DNA from: Sva-07 sp963728355
Lineage (GTDB): Bacteria; Actinomycetota; Acidimicrobiia; Acidimicrobiales; Ilumatobacteraceae
Direction of reading: 5' to 3'
DNA length: 64,000 nt
Assembly: GCA_963728355.1 (NCBI GenBank)
Contig: CAVSJQ010000016.1
Location: forward strand, 87,221 to 151,220
This document shows, in pieces, positions 17,118 to 27,651 of the stretch. Below the pieces are notes generated by a model, which saw only the letters and a list, made by a program, of their open reading frames with translations, was not told the origin of the DNA and did no database searches. A program made the translations under genes and the position numbers. Each line of letters opens with the position of its first letter. The first letter of the stretch is position 1.

Positions 17118-18256
17118 GCCAGTGAACTCCTCGGATTCACGGTAGTCGCCGCAGCGAGCTGCTCGATCGCTGCCCGCTGCGCATCGTTCAGGTCGGTGGG
17201 GACGTGCACGGTGACCGTGACGATCAGGTCACCGGCGTGCTTCGCCGTCTGGATGCCCTTGCCGCGCACGCGATGCCTGCTCCCGGTCTGCGTGCCCGGC
17301 TTGAGTCGCAGGGTGACGCGCTGGCCGTCGAGCGTGGGAACGTCGATGTCGCCGCCGAGGGCGGCTTCGGCCACCGTGATCGGGACCGCGACGGTGAGGT
17401 TGTCGCCGCTGCGTCCGAACAGGGGGTGCGGCATCACCTTGAGTTCGACGAGCAGGTCGCCGTTGGGACCACCGTTGCGTCCGGGGCCGCCGCGCCCCTT
17501 CAGACGGATGGTCTGGCCGTCCTTCACGCCGGCGGGAATGCGGGTCTTCACCTCGCGTTGGCGCTTCTCCTCGCCTGTGCCGTGGCAGGTGGGACACGGG
17601 TCCTCGATGCGCATGCCCCGACCACCGCAGACCCGGCACGGCGACGAGAACGAGAACATGCCCTGGTTGTCGTCGACGACGCCGCGCCCGCCGCAGGCGG
17701 AACAGACAACCGGCGACGTGCCCGGGCGGGCTCCGGATCCGTTGCACGTCGAACACTGCGCGTCGGTCGTCAGGTACAGCGTGGTGGTGATGCCATGCAC
17801 CGCATCCTTGAAGTCGACCGTGAGTTGTGCGGTGACGTCCGCCCCGCGACGCGGGCCGACACCGGATGCGGCACCGGAGCGCCCGCGGCCGGGTGCACCG
17901 CGTCCGAACATCGAGCCGAACAGGTCGCCCAGGCCGCCGGCGCCGCCCATATCCTCCACGTTGAACGTGAAGCCGCCGGCGCCCCCGGGGCCGCCTCGTC
18001 CACCCATTCCGGACATGGGGCCCATCGCCCGGACCTCGTCGTACTCCTTGCGCTTCGCCTCGTCGCCGAGCACGTCGTAGGCGGCCGCCAGCTCCTTGAA
18101 CTTCTCCTCGGCGGCGGTGTCGCCGGGGTTCTTGTCCGGATGCAGGTCGCGGGCGAGCTTGCGATAGGCCTTGGTGATCTCCTTGGCCGTCGCGTTCTTG
18201 TCGACGCCGAGCGTACGGTAGTAGTCCTTCTCGAACCATTCACGCTGTGCCGTCAT
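17114..18256 (-). CDS. dnaJ: DnaJ co-chaperone
   Basis: Hsp40 co-chaperone of 380 aa that stimulates the DnaK ATPase and delivers unfolded substrates. Domains in order: the J domain with the HPD motif (LHPDKNPGD, about residue 42), a short Gly/Phe-rich linker (GMGGRGGPGGAGGF), four CxxCxGxG zinc repeats (CSTCNGSG, CSACGGRG, CRVCGGRG, CPTCHGTG), then the C-terminal substrate-binding domain. The start ATG at 18256 is preceded by an exceptionally strong ribosome site. Third gene of the dnaK operon, overlapping hspR. Confidence 0.97.
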   Translation of the reverse strand: MTAQREWFEKDYYRTLGVDKNATAKEITKAYRKLARDLHPDKNPGDTAAEEKFKELAAAYDVLGDEAKRKEYDEVRAMGPMSGMGGRGGPGGAGGFTFNVEDMGGAGGLGDLFGSMFGRGAPGRGRSGAASGVGPRRGADVTAQLTVDFKDAVHGITTTLYLTTDAQCSTCNGSGARPGTSPVVCSACGGRGVVDDNQGMFSFSSPCRVCGGRGMRIEDPCPTCHGTGEEKRQREVKTRIPAGVKDGQTIRLKGRGGPGRNGGPNGDLLVELKVMPHPLFGRSGDNLTVAVPITVAEAALGGDIDVPTLDGQRVTLRLKPGTQTGSRHRVRGKGIQTAKHAGDLIVTVTVHVPTDLNDAQRAAIEQLAAATTVNPRSSLA

Positions 18257-18260
18257 CAGA

Positions 18261-18271
18261 GATCACCTCCT
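18261..18271 (-). promoter_or_regulatory. Very strong ribosome binding site of dnaJ
   Basis: On the minus strand this reads AGGAGGTGATC, complementary to the 3' end of 16S rRNA over about ten bases, with the AGGAGG core 9 bases before the dnaJ ATG. No other gene in the window has a comparable site. Confidence 0.85.
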
Positions 18272-18280
18272 CTCACTGGT

Positions 18281-18311
18281 GTGACGCCAGGGGTCAGACC
18301 CCCGGCGTAAC
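18281..18311 (-). other. Hairpin between grpE and dnaJ
   Basis: Inverted repeat in the grpE-dnaJ gap. Arms GTGACGCCAGGGGT and ACCCCCGGCGTAAC pair at 12 of 14 positions around a 3-base loop. There is no T-run, so it is more likely a partial terminator, a processing site or an mRNA-stability hairpin than a full terminator. Confidence 0.6.
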
Positions 18312-18314
18312 GCC

Positions 18315-18959
18315 TCAGTCCCTCGTCTTGACCATGGCGGGGCGGAGCACCTTGCCCTTCCAGGTGTAGCCGCTGCGCAACACCTCGGCCACGGTCGGCT
18401 CACCGCCGTCACCGGGTTCGTGCGCCACTGCCTCGGCGAGTTCCGGGTCGAACGGTTGGCTCTCGAGATCCATGGTCTCGAGCCCGTGCTTCTTCAACTC
18501 GACCAGCATCTGGTTGAGCAGTGGGCCCACCTCGTCGGGATGCCGAACGAACGCAGCCTCGGCCGCGTCGAGCACCGGGAGCAGCGCTTCGGCGAGCCGC
18601 CCGGAGGCCCGATCGGCCTCAGCGAGCGACTGGGCCGCGGCGCGCTTGCGGTAGTTGTCGAAATCCGCCTGGACACGCTGCGCCATGCCCTTGTACTCCT
18701 CGCGCTCGGCGAGCAGTGCCGGCACGTCGACGTCGGAGTAGTCGATCTCACCGACGATCGCATCGAAGCCGTCGATGTCGTCGACGACGTCGCCTTCCTC
18801 GGTGGCAGAGCGCCGAATCGAGTCGGTGATGTCGTCGATCTCGCTCGCGCGCTCGGGCTGTTCGTCGCCGGCAGCCTCCTCCGCCGGCGCCGTGGCACCG
18901 TCGGGGAGGTCTGCGTCGACGTCGTGATCTCGGGGCGGGTCGACCATGTCGCCGTCCAT
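18315..18959 (-). CDS. grpE: GrpE nucleotide exchange factor
   Basis: GrpE of 214 aa, the nucleotide exchange factor that resets DnaK. The acidic N-terminal region (about residues 1-80, rich in Asp and Glu) is followed by a long helix (EEYKGMAQRVQADFDNYRKR) that contains the conserved FxNYRKR-type dimerisation segment, and by a C-terminal beta domain with VAEVLRSGYTWKGKVLRPA, the family signature. It begins 7 bp after the dnaK stop, so it is in the same operon. Confidence 0.95.
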   Translation of the reverse strand: MDGDMVDPPRDHDVDADLPDGATAPAEEAAGDEQPERASEIDDITDSIRRSATEEGDVVDDIDGFDAIVGEIDYSDVDVPALLAEREEYKGMAQRVQADFDNYRKRAAAQSLAEADRASGRLAEALLPVLDAAEAAFVRHPDEVGPLLNQMLVELKKHGLETMDLESQPFDPELAEAVAHEPGDGGEPTVAEVLRSGYTWKGKVLRPAMVKTRD

Positions 18960-18966
18960 CGCCGGG

Positions 18967-20820
<1,854 letters not shown>

Positions 20821-20874
20821 GGTGGTGCTCCTGTTCGGGTTGTTCAGAGGGGGAGAGATCCGTGTGCGGTACCC

Positions 20875-20903
20875 ACGATAGGGACCGCGCAGTCTCGTCG
20901 CAA
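20875..20903 (-). promoter_or_regulatory. Predicted dnaK promoter
   Basis: On the minus strand: -35 TTGCGA (20903-20898), a 17-base spacer, and -10 TATCGT (20880-20875), about 55 bases before the dnaK ATG. Spacing and sequence fit a housekeeping sigma promoter, placed just downstream of the HAIR site. Confidence 0.65.
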
Positions 20904-20919
20904 CGCACGAGTGAGATTA

Positions 20920-20940
20920 CTTGAGTCGCTGCGACTCAAG
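20920..20940. promoter_or_regulatory. HAIR operator for HspR
   Basis: CTTGAGT-CGCTGCG-ACTCAAG: a perfect match to the HspR-associated inverted repeat with its 7-base spacer. It sits 16 bp upstream of the predicted -35 box of dnaK, in an operon that itself encodes HspR. Confidence 0.93.
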
Positions 20941-20973
20941 GTTAGTCATGGCGGCGGGCAATTCGGGAGGGAC

Positions 20974-21381
20974 TCAGTCGGCAGCAAGGAATTCGGGGCC
21001 GAAGGAGTGCGGCAGGAGCTCGGCGACCGTCGTCGACCAGGTGGCACCCGATTCCGCCACCGAGTGCACGGCCACGTCGGGACCGGCGAACTCGCGGATG
21101 CGCTGACGGCATCCGCCGCACGGGGTGCCGGGTTCGTCGCCGTCGGTGACCACGACGATCTCGACGATCGACCGCTCGCCGGCAGCGACCATGGCGGCGA
21201 TCGCGCCGGCCTCCGCACAGGACCCGAGCGGGTAGGCAGCGTTCTCGACGTTGCAGCCGGCGATCACCGCGCCCGACGGCGTCCGGATCGCCGCTCCCAC
21301 GCGGTAGTGCGAATACGGGCAGTAGGCCTGCAGGTGGGCCTGCCGGGCCGCCACCAACAGTTCCGGATCGGGCTCGCTCAT
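20974..21381 (-). CDS. cdd: Cytidine deaminase
   Basis: Zinc-dependent cytidine/deoxycytidine deaminase of 135 aa in pyrimidine salvage. The zinc and catalytic motif is CAEAGAI (Cys and catalytic Glu) with PCGGCRQ supplying the other two cysteines, as in the short homotetrameric class; GCNVENAAYPLG precedes it. The start is set at ATG 21381 (MSEPDPELLVAARQAH), which gives the normal family length; the frame is open further upstream but that part runs through a palindromic repeat and into galE. It lies downstream of galE on the same strand, separated by 124 bp containing that repeat. Confidence 0.93.
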   Translation of the reverse strand: MSEPDPELLVAARQAHLQAYCPYSHYRVGAAIRTPSGAVIAGCNVENAAYPLGSCAEAGAIAAMVAAGERSIVEIVVVTDGDEPGTPCGGCRQRIREFAGPDVAVHSVAESGATWSTTVAELLPHSFGPEFLAAD

Positions 21382-21449
21382 CCCACCATGCTCCCACGCC
21401 GACGGCTGCACCCCCAGCTCGACGCCGGCACCCTGGCCGATCACCCCGC

Positions 21450-21491
21450 GCGATGAGCGAAAAGCCGGGATCTGGGCGGTTCGCTCATCGC
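21450..21491. repeat. Palindromic repeat family A, copy 1
   Basis: Perfect 12-base arms GCGATGAGCGAA and TTCGCTCATCGC flank AAGCC...GGGCGG, which can form an inner stem. It lies between the galE stop and the cdd start. Same element as at 36652, 36713, 52981 and 53039. Confidence 0.9.
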
Positions 21492-21505
21492 TCGCGGGTG
21501 ATCCG

Positions 21506-22522
21506 TCAGCGGGGGAACCCGTCGGGATGGGTGCGTTGCCACTCCCAGTGGTCGACACACATGTTGTCGATCGTGCGCTCCGCACGCCAACCGAGCTCCT
21601 GCTCTGCCTTGGTCGCGTCGGCATACGACACCGGCTGGTCGCCGGCACGGCGCCCGACGACGCGCCGTGGGATCGGATGGCCGACGGCGCGCTCCGCGGC
21701 GTCGATCATCTCGAGCACCGACGTCCCGCGGCCGGTGCCGAGGTTCCAGGCGTGGACACCCGGCGCCTCGGCGAGACGACGCAGCGCCGCCACGTGTCCA
21801 CGCGCGAGGTCGACCACGTGGATGTAGTCGCGCACGCAGGTGCCGTCCGGTGTGGCGTAGTCGTCACCGAACACCGACAGCTCCGCGAGCTTGCCGACCG
21901 CGACCTGCATGATGAACGGCATCAGATTGTTGGGAAGCCCGCTGGGGTCCTCGCCGATGCGTCCGCTCTCGTGGGCGCCGACGGGGTTGAAGTACCGCAG
22001 CAGCGCGACTGCCAACTCGGGATCGGCGTCGCCTGCGTCGCTGAGGATCCGTTCGATCATCGCCTTGGTGTCGCCGTACGGATTGGTCGGCCCGATGGCC
22101 GCATCTTCGTGGAGCGGCATCGCTGCGGTCGGGCTGTACACGGTTGCCGACGAGGAGAACACCAGGCACTTCACGCCGTGTGCGGCCATCGTCTCGGCCA
22201 GCGTCAGCGTCGTGCCGAGGTTGACGCGGAAGTACCGCAGCGGCTCGGCCACCGATTCACCGACGGCCTTCAGGCCGGCGAAGTGGATCACGCCGTCGAT
22301 CGGGCGCTCGTCGAACACCTCCTCGAGCGCAGCTCGGTCGGCCACGTCGATCCGGTGGAACGTGATCGAGCGACCGGCGATCGCAGCGGCTTCGGTGACG
22401 GCGTGTTCCGATCCGTTCGAGAGGTCGTCGACGACGACGACGTCGTAGCCCGCTTCGAGCAAGGCGACGCAGGTGTGGCTGCCGATGTAGCCGGCACCGC
22501 CCGTGACCAGGATCGTCTTCAT
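21506..22522 (-). CDS. galE: UDP-glucose 4-epimerase
   Basis: Extended short-chain dehydrogenase of about 338 aa that interconverts UDP-glucose and UDP-galactose with bound NAD. Seen: the Rossmann motif VTGGAGYIGSHT at the N-terminus, FSSSATVY (catalytic Ser/Thr region), NPYGDTKAMIE (YxxxK active site, as in GalE), and LRYFNPVGAHESG. The start is placed at ATG 22522 (MKTILVTGG), which has GGGG a few bases upstream; an in-frame ATG three codons earlier (22531) is the alternative. It probably supplies sugar nucleotides for envelope polysaccharide. Isolated from other galactose genes here. Confidence 0.94.
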   Translation of the reverse strand: MKTILVTGGAGYIGSHTCVALLEAGYDVVVVDDLSNGSEHAVTEAAAIAGRSITFHRIDVADRAALEEVFDERPIDGVIHFAGLKAVGESVAEPLRYFRVNLGTTLTLAETMAAHGVKCLVFSSSATVYSPTAAMPLHEDAAIGPTNPYGDTKAMIERILSDAGDADPELAVALLRYFNPVGAHESGRIGEDPSGLPNNLMPFIMQVAVGKLAELSVFGDDYATPDGTCVRDYIHVVDLARGHVAALRRLAEAPGVHAWNLGTGRGTSVLEMIDAAERAVGHPIPRRVVGRRAGDQPVSYADATKAEQELGWRAERTIDNMCVDHWEWQRTHPDGFPR

Positions 22523-22604
22523 CGACCCCATTGGACCACACCCGCAACGACGGCCTCTGCATCACCGCAATCAGGCATCGGACGAGATCCGGCATCGCGC
22601 GAGC

Positions 22605-23132
22605 TCAGATGCCCGCGAGGCGGTACAGCAGACCGGTCAACGACATGCCGTCACGCACTCTGCCGGCGCGGATCTCTTCGCGGACCGTCTGCCAGGGCAG
22701 CCACTCGACCCGTTCGGCTTCGTCGGGGTCGGCCGGGGCGCCGACGTGGACCGCCGACGTCGCGACGAACACGTTGAACGTCGTGTCGCTCGTGCCGTTG
22801 TGGGCGAAGTAGGTGGTCATCGGCGTGAGCGGACCGGGATGCCATCCCGTCTCCTCCAGGGTCTCGCGCTGTGCGGCCTCGGCAGGGGTCTCACCGGCGT
22901 CGACCCGACCGGCGGGGAGCTCCCACCCCCAGGTGTCGGTGATGAAGCGGTGGCGCCACAACAGCAACACGCCACGGTCAGGATCGTCGACGACCACACC
23001 GGCGGCCTGTGCCGGCATCCGCAACACGTGGTGTTCGAACCGGGCGCCACTCGGCAGCTCCACGTCGACCAGGGCCAGACGCATCCACTCGCTGTCGTAG
23101 ATCGTCCGCTCTCCGTGCACCGTCCACTTCAC
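22605..23132 (-). CDS. Nudix hydrolase, ADP-ribose pyrophosphatase-like
   Basis: Protein of 175 aa with a complete Nudix box: GRVDAGETPAEA followed by REtLEETGW (G-x5-E-x7-REUxEExGU), which binds magnesium and cleaves nucleoside diphosphate derivatives. The surrounding sequence (WELPAGR, TTYFAHNGTSDTTFNVFVA) resembles ADP-sugar/ADP-ribose pyrophosphatases, but substrate cannot be fixed from sequence. The GTG at 23132 (VKWTVHGERTIYDSEW) is chosen because a TAGGGT box sits 7 bases upstream of it, suggesting a leaderless transcript; the frame extends only three codons further. Confidence 0.88.
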   Translation of the reverse strand: MKWTVHGERTIYDSEWMRLALVDVELPSGARFEHHVLRMPAQAAGVVVDDPDRGVLLLWRHRFITDTWGWELPAGRVDAGETPAEAAQRETLEETGWHPGPLTPMTTYFAHNGTSDTTFNVFVATSAVHVGAPADPDEAERVEWLPWQTVREEIRAGRVRDGMSLTGLLYRLAGI

Positions 23133-23139
23133 AGACCGC

Positions 23140-23145
23140 ACCCTA
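23140..23145 (-). promoter_or_regulatory. -10-like box of Nudix gene (possibly leaderless)
   Basis: TAGGGT on the minus strand (TANNNT) ends 7 bases before the GTG at 23132. Confidence 0.45.
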
Positions 23146-23183
23146 CGACCGGCGTGGTTGCCCGAGACCTGGATCCGGCACGC

Positions 23184-24974
23184 TCAGAGACCCAGGACGA
23201 GGGGGACGGCGATGGGCGTCACGATCAACGTGACGAGGCTGAGCGGGGCGCCCACCATGGTGAAGTCGCGGAACTTGTAGCCGCCGAGGCCGTACACCAT
23301 GAGGTTGGTCTGGTAACCGATCGGCGACAGGAACGAACACGATGCGCCGATGAGCACCACGACGGCCAACGACCGGGGGTCGAGACCGCCCTCAGCTGCG
23401 GTGGCCAGTGCGACCGGCAGCATCAACGCGGCGGCGGCGTTGTTCGACAGGAGTTCCGTGAGGATCATCGTGGCCACGAGAACTGCCACGAGTCGTCCGA
23501 CGTCACCGAACGGATCGCCCAGATCGCCGAGCACGCTCGCCATCTCTGCCGCGAGCCCGCTGACCGAGACGGCGGTGCCGAGACTGATCGACAGGGCGAT
23601 CGTGAGCACCACGTTGAGGTTCACCGCCCGCCGAGCCTCGGTGACGCTGATCACCTGGCTCGCGATCAGCACGACGGCAGCCAGCAGCGACGCCTCCATC
23701 AGGTCGAGCACGTTCGTGACCACTGCAGCGATCATCGCGACGATGGCGGCGATCACTGCGCCGGCGCGGTCCCGGCGGGCCGGCGGCGGTGCGTCGAGCG
23801 AGGCGATCACGCTGAAATCGCCGTGCCCACGCCACTGACGTTCGAATTCGGGTGTGGCGAGCACGAGCAGCACGTCCCCGGGTCGCAGCACGACCGTGCC
23901 GAGCTTGCCGGGCAGGTCGTCGTCGTGTCGACGGATCGCCAGGACGGCGGCGTCGTAGCGCGCGCGGAATCCTGCGTCGCGCAGTGTGGCACCCGCCAGC
24001 TCCGAGCGCTCGGACACGACCGCTTCGAACAGCCCGGCGTCGGGGCGATCGCCGGTTCCGACCAGATGGATGTCTTCTGCGCTCGACAATCCGCCGATCT
24101 CGAGCAGGTCCACCACGTCCACCACGTCGCCTGCGAAGTAGCAGACGTCGCCCTTGCCGAGGACGGTGCCCGGACGCGCCGGCACCACCGTGCCGGACCG
24201 CTCGACGCCGGCGAGGAAGACCCCATGCAGGTGGCGCAGCCCGGCGGCGTCGACGGTCTGGCCGACGAGCGGCCCGTCGGGATCGACACGAAGGGCGATG
24301 GTGTACGGCTGCGCAGCGATGGCATCGCCGGGACGTGCGTCATGCCGGTGGCGCAGCAACCGGGGCGCCGTCAGCACCAACACGATGATGCCGACCACGG
24401 CGACCGGGAGGCCGACACCGGTGATCTCGAACACGCCGAGCGGCTCGCCGCCCTGGGCGACGAGCAGATCGGAGACGACGAGGTTGGTCGAGGTACCGAT
24501 CACCGTGACGACACCGCCGAACACCGCTGCGTACGACAGCGGGATGAGGTAGGGAGACGCCGACACACCGGACCGGCGGCACCACGTGACGACGCGTGGC
24601 GCTGCGAGCGCGACCAGGGGCGTGTTCGGCAGCACCGCCGAGAGCCCGCCGCTGAGCGCCGCCAGACGACCCAACCGGGCACGACTGCCGTCGCCCGAGG
24701 CCTGCCTGTTCGGCGAACCGGCCATCACCCGGTCGATCAGCGGCGACAACGCACCCGTGACCGTGGCCGCTCCTGCGAGCACGTAGAGCGCAGCGATCGT
24801 GATCGGCGCCGAGGACGACAAGCCCGACAACGCCTCGCCCTGGTCGACGACGTCGGCGAGCAGGAGCACGCCGACCGCGGCCCCCATCGCGGCCGCGGTC
24901 GGCAGGCGGTCGAATGCGAGCACGCCGAACGTGAGGATCAGCACCACGAGGGTGATCCAGGCATCGGTCGTCAC
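23184..24974 (-). CDS. SLC13/DASS-type anion permease with two TrkA-C domains
   Basis: Membrane protein of 596 aa. Hydrophobic helices occupy about residues 5-180 and 375-596; between them lies a cytosolic stretch with two RCK_C/TrkA-C-like domains (about 195-365; AAGLRHLHGVFLAGVERSGT and LAGATLRDAGFRARYDAAVL). This layout is typical of the SLC13 (divalent anion:Na+ symporter) family with a regulatory insert, as in sulfate or dicarboxylate uptake. NNAAAALMLPVALA near residue 525 matches the family's SNT-type substrate motif region. The GTG start at 24974 has a GAGG site 8 bases upstream and lies 13 bp after the previous stop. Confidence 0.85.
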   Translation of the reverse strand: MTTDAWITLVVLILTFGVLAFDRLPTAAAMGAAVGVLLLADVVDQGEALSGLSSSAPITIAALYVLAGAATVTGALSPLIDRVMAGSPNRQASGDGSRARLGRLAALSGGLSAVLPNTPLVALAAPRVVTWCRRSGVSASPYLIPLSYAAVFGGVVTVIGTSTNLVVSDLLVAQGGEPLGVFEITGVGLPVAVVGIIVLVLTAPRLLRHRHDARPGDAIAAQPYTIALRVDPDGPLVGQTVDAAGLRHLHGVFLAGVERSGTVVPARPGTVLGKGDVCYFAGDVVDVVDLLEIGGLSSAEDIHLVGTGDRPDAGLFEAVVSERSELAGATLRDAGFRARYDAAVLAIRRHDDDLPGKLGTVVLRPGDVLLVLATPEFERQWRGHGDFSVIASLDAPPPARRDRAGAVIAAIVAMIAAVVTNVLDLMEASLLAAVVLIASQVISVTEARRAVNLNVVLTIALSISLGTAVSVSGLAAEMASVLGDLGDPFGDVGRLVAVLVATMILTELLSNNAAAALMLPVALATAAEGGLDPRSLAVVVLIGASCSFLSPIGYQTNLMVYGLGGYKFRDFTMVGAPLSLVTLIVTPIAVPLVLGL

Positions 24975-24987
24975 GGCGATGCCTCGG

Positions 24988-26718
24988 TCATGTCGCTTGC
25001 GTCCGGCGTCCGTCCTCGACAGGCGGTGCGAGTGTGAGGTCCACGGAGTCCGAGCCGGCGCGTTGGTGGCGGACCGTCGCCTTGATCGTGGTGCCGGACG
25101 TCGCACGAACGAGCCACGAACACGTGGTGCGGTCGGGCGTGCCGACCGTGCCGTTGGTGAAGCGCACCGACGACGACCCGGCGAGCTGTCCCAGCGTCCG
25201 CCGCGCGGGGCCGTCGAGGACCTCGAGTGGCCCGTCGACGTCGGCGTGGATCGGTCGCACCAGGTCGTCAGCGGCGGCCTTGGAGCTGACGGTGGTCGGC
25301 AACCAGCCGGTGTTGGCGACCCCGATCGTCACACGCCACGTGTCGCCGCCGACCAGCTCGGTGCGGGCGTGGCGGATCTCCAGGCGCGGTGCTGCGAGCG
25401 CCTGGGCCACGGCGAAGTCGGCGTGGCGGTCGACTTCGGCGAGGAGCAAATCGGGTGGCGGGTTGGTCCACGAGTACAGGCCGTTCCAGCCGCCCAGCTC
25501 GACGGGGCCGAGCTGCGGATGATCGAACGGGTACCAGTCGACGAACCCACGGGTGCGCCCGTCGGTCGAGTGCTCGTCGAGCCAGCGGAGCACGGCAAGC
25601 CGTTCGTCGTCGCTGGGGCCCGTGTACCAGAAGTGGGTCGACTGCTTGCGGCCCGTGGCCGCGTGGACGATGTCCCAGAACTCGGTGGTCCAACCGAACA
25701 CGCCGAGGTGCTCGTAGGCCCAGTCGTCCGATGCGCCGCTCATGGTCTCGGAGGCGTCCCACGTGAAGTCCTCGTACACCGAATGAGACGGGTAGCCGGT
25801 GAGTTCGGTGCCGATCGCCGCGAGCTGCTTCCACGTCCAGACGTCACCAGGCGGGAGCTTCGAGTCCGGCATCGTCGACGACGGCCGCAGGATCACGCCG
25901 CCGCTGGTGTGGAACGCGTTGAAGCCGCACACGTTCGGGCGAGCGACGATGGCCCGCACCAGTGCGTCGATCTCGGGCTCGGACAGCGGATGATCGCCGG
26001 CACCGGGCACCTTCGCCCCCCACCCGGCGGGGAAGTTGCGGTTGAGGTCGAGACTCTCGGGCGCCGGCGGGGACGCCACGTCGAAGCCGTCGAAATCCTC
26101 GATCGTGCCCTCGTCGAGCACCCGGAACCTCGTCACGTCGGCGCCGACGCCGGCGGGCGGGACGGGCACGAGCAGCCGCGGGTCGGCAGCGTGGGGGATC
26201 CAGGGTCCGTCCGGATCGGCGAATCGCATCTGCAGGATCCGACCGTCGCCGTCGACGTCCTCCTCGTGCAGGCCGGGCCACCGGTGGGCGTCGGCCAACG
26301 GCCACGGCCGCACGCTCGAGCGCCGGAAACGCGGGCGGTCGGCGAGCACCCATTCCGCACCGTCGGGGTTCACGCGTGGCACGACGTAGAAGGTGCGGGT
26401 CTGCACCGCCCGTGTGATCGTCTCGTCGACGCGATGCCCGTCGACGAGCCGCTTCAACAGCCGACAGGCAGCGACGGTGGCGGTGAGTTCGACCGCATGG
26501 ATGCTGGCGTCGACCCAGTGCGCCGGCTTGGAGTCGTGTGACCCCGTCGCCGAGTCGGTCACCGTCACGAGCAGCAGGTCGCGCCCTTCGAACGATCGAC
26601 CGTAGGACTCCACGGTGACGAGGCCCGGGTGGGCCGCTGCCAGCTGGGCGGTCCACTCGACCAGCTCCTCGTATCGCAGGAACCGGTCGAAGCGGTAGTC
26701 GTCGAGGAGTTCAGGCAC
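24988..26718 (-). CDS. M14-family zinc carboxypeptidase
   Basis: Protein of 576 aa with an M14 peptidase domain over about residues 10-370. The zinc ligands are visible: H-x-x-E in DASIHAVELTA (about residue 74) and the distant His in FNAFHTSGG; the catalytic Glu lies in WTTEFWD (about residue 349). NPDGAEW and NRNFPAGW fit the substrate-binding Asn-Arg region. A C-terminal part of about 150 residues (HARTELVGGDTWRVTIGVAN) looks like a beta-sandwich domain. There is no signal peptide, so it is probably cytosolic, cleaving C-terminal or murein-type peptides. Thirteen bases separate it from the permease gene downstream. Confidence 0.87.
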   Translation of the reverse strand: MPELLDDYRFDRFLRYEELVEWTAQLAAAHPGLVTVESYGRSFEGRDLLLVTVTDSATGSHDSKPAHWVDASIHAVELTATVAACRLLKRLVDGHRVDETITRAVQTRTFYVVPRVNPDGAEWVLADRPRFRRSSVRPWPLADAHRWPGLHEEDVDGDGRILQMRFADPDGPWIPHAADPRLLVPVPPAGVGADVTRFRVLDEGTIEDFDGFDVASPPAPESLDLNRNFPAGWGAKVPGAGDHPLSEPEIDALVRAIVARPNVCGFNAFHTSGGVILRPSSTMPDSKLPPGDVWTWKQLAAIGTELTGYPSHSVYEDFTWDASETMSGASDDWAYEHLGVFGWTTEFWDIVHAATGRKQSTHFWYTGPSDDERLAVLRWLDEHSTDGRTRGFVDWYPFDHPQLGPVELGGWNGLYSWTNPPPDLLLAEVDRHADFAVAQALAAPRLEIRHARTELVGGDTWRVTIGVANTGWLPTTVSSKAAADDLVRPIHADVDGPLEVLDGPARRTLGQLAGSSSVRFTNGTVGTPDRTTCSWLVRATSGTTIKATVRHQRAGSDSVDLTLAPPVEDGRRTQAT

Positions 26719-26728
26719 GCCGGAAGAC

Positions 26729-26734
26729 TACGTT
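26729..26734 (+). promoter_or_regulatory. -10-like box of alpha/beta hydrolase gene (possibly leaderless)
   Basis: TACGTT (TANNNT) ends 8 bases before ATG 26743, inside a 24-bp divergent gap. Confidence 0.45.
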
Positions 26735-26742
26735 CGCACAAC

Positions 26743-27594
26743 ATGGTCCGAGACGACACGATGACACTGCCCGGTGGTCGGATCCTCGGCTACAGCACGA
26801 TCGGAGCGGCGCAGGGTCCGATCGTCTGCTACCAGCACGGCGCACCGGGCAGCCGACTCGAGCTGCTGAGCCTCGACGGTGCCTTCACCGACGCCGGCCT
26901 GCGCGTGGTGACCGCCGACCGTCCGGGCTACGGCGCGTCGACGCCGCTCGCCGCCCGGACCACCGCCGCCTGGGCCCACGACGTCGCCGCCCTCGCCGAC
27001 CATCTGGGCGCCGAGCGGTTCGGCGTGATCGGGCTGTCGTCGGGCGGCCCGTACGCCATTGCGTGCGCCGCACTGCTCGGCGAGCGGGTGATCGGCGCGG
27101 ACGTCGCCGCCGGCAACACGGACATGACGTGGTCGGGCGCCCGCGACGGATATCTCGATTCCGAGCTGGCGATCATGGCTCTGGACGACCCGGCCGACGC
27201 CGTTGCCCGCTGCGAGGAGCGGTACGGCGCCGACGGGGCCGGCTTCCTCGACGGCGGGATCGAACTCGGTCCGACCGACGACGCCTGGCTCGCCGACGAG
27301 TCGAAGGCGACGGCGCTGTTCACAGCGATGGGCGAGGCGTTCCGACAGGGCGTGGTCGGCTACGCCCACGACATCTGGATCCAGGGGCGCGCCTGGTCGT
27401 TCGACCCGTCGACGATCGCGTGCCCGGTGATCGTCGTCCACGGCGAGGACGACCGACTCGTGCCGATCGAACACAGCCGGCACACCGCGTCGATCGTCCC
27501 CGGTGCCGAGCTGAGGGTGCTCCCGGGCGTCGGCCACCTCAGCCTGATCGACGAGTTCCCGGCACTCGCGTCGGAGATCCTCCGTCGCCGGTGA
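26743..27594 (+). CDS. Alpha/beta hydrolase
   Basis: Alpha/beta-hydrolase of 283 aa. The nucleophile elbow is GLSSGGPYAIA (Ser in G-x-S-x-G, about residue 97), the acid is Asp in VHGEDDRLVPIEH, and the base is His in GVGHLSLID near the C-terminus; QHGAPGSR carries the oxyanion HG. The triad looks complete, so an esterase, lipase or C-C hydrolase is likely, but the substrate is unknown. The start is at ATG 26743; an open frame extends upstream into the divergent carboxypeptidase gene but is not needed for the fold. Confidence 0.88.
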   Translation: MVRDDTMTLPGGRILGYSTIGAAQGPIVCYQHGAPGSRLELLSLDGAFTDAGLRVVTADRPGYGASTPLAARTTAAWAHDVAALADHLGAERFGVIGLSSGGPYAIACAALLGERVIGADVAAGNTDMTWSGARDGYLDSELAIMALDDPADAVARCEERYGADGAGFLDGGIELGPTDDAWLADESKATALFTAMGEAFRQGVVGYAHDIWIQGRAWSFDPSTIACPVIVVHGEDDRLVPIEHSRHTASIVPGAELRVLPGVGHLSLIDEFPALASEILRRR

Positions 27595-27651
27595 CGAGCA
27601 CGCGATGACACTTCGCGCGGCGATCAGGGCGCACCCGGCAGGCCCGCGACG

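Noticed and set aside
22503..25037. Long open frame of 844 codons on the + strand
   Set aside because: It lies antisense to galE, the Nudix gene and the permease, all with clear motifs. The His/Arg/Asp-rich composition is typical of mirror frames in high-GC DNA.
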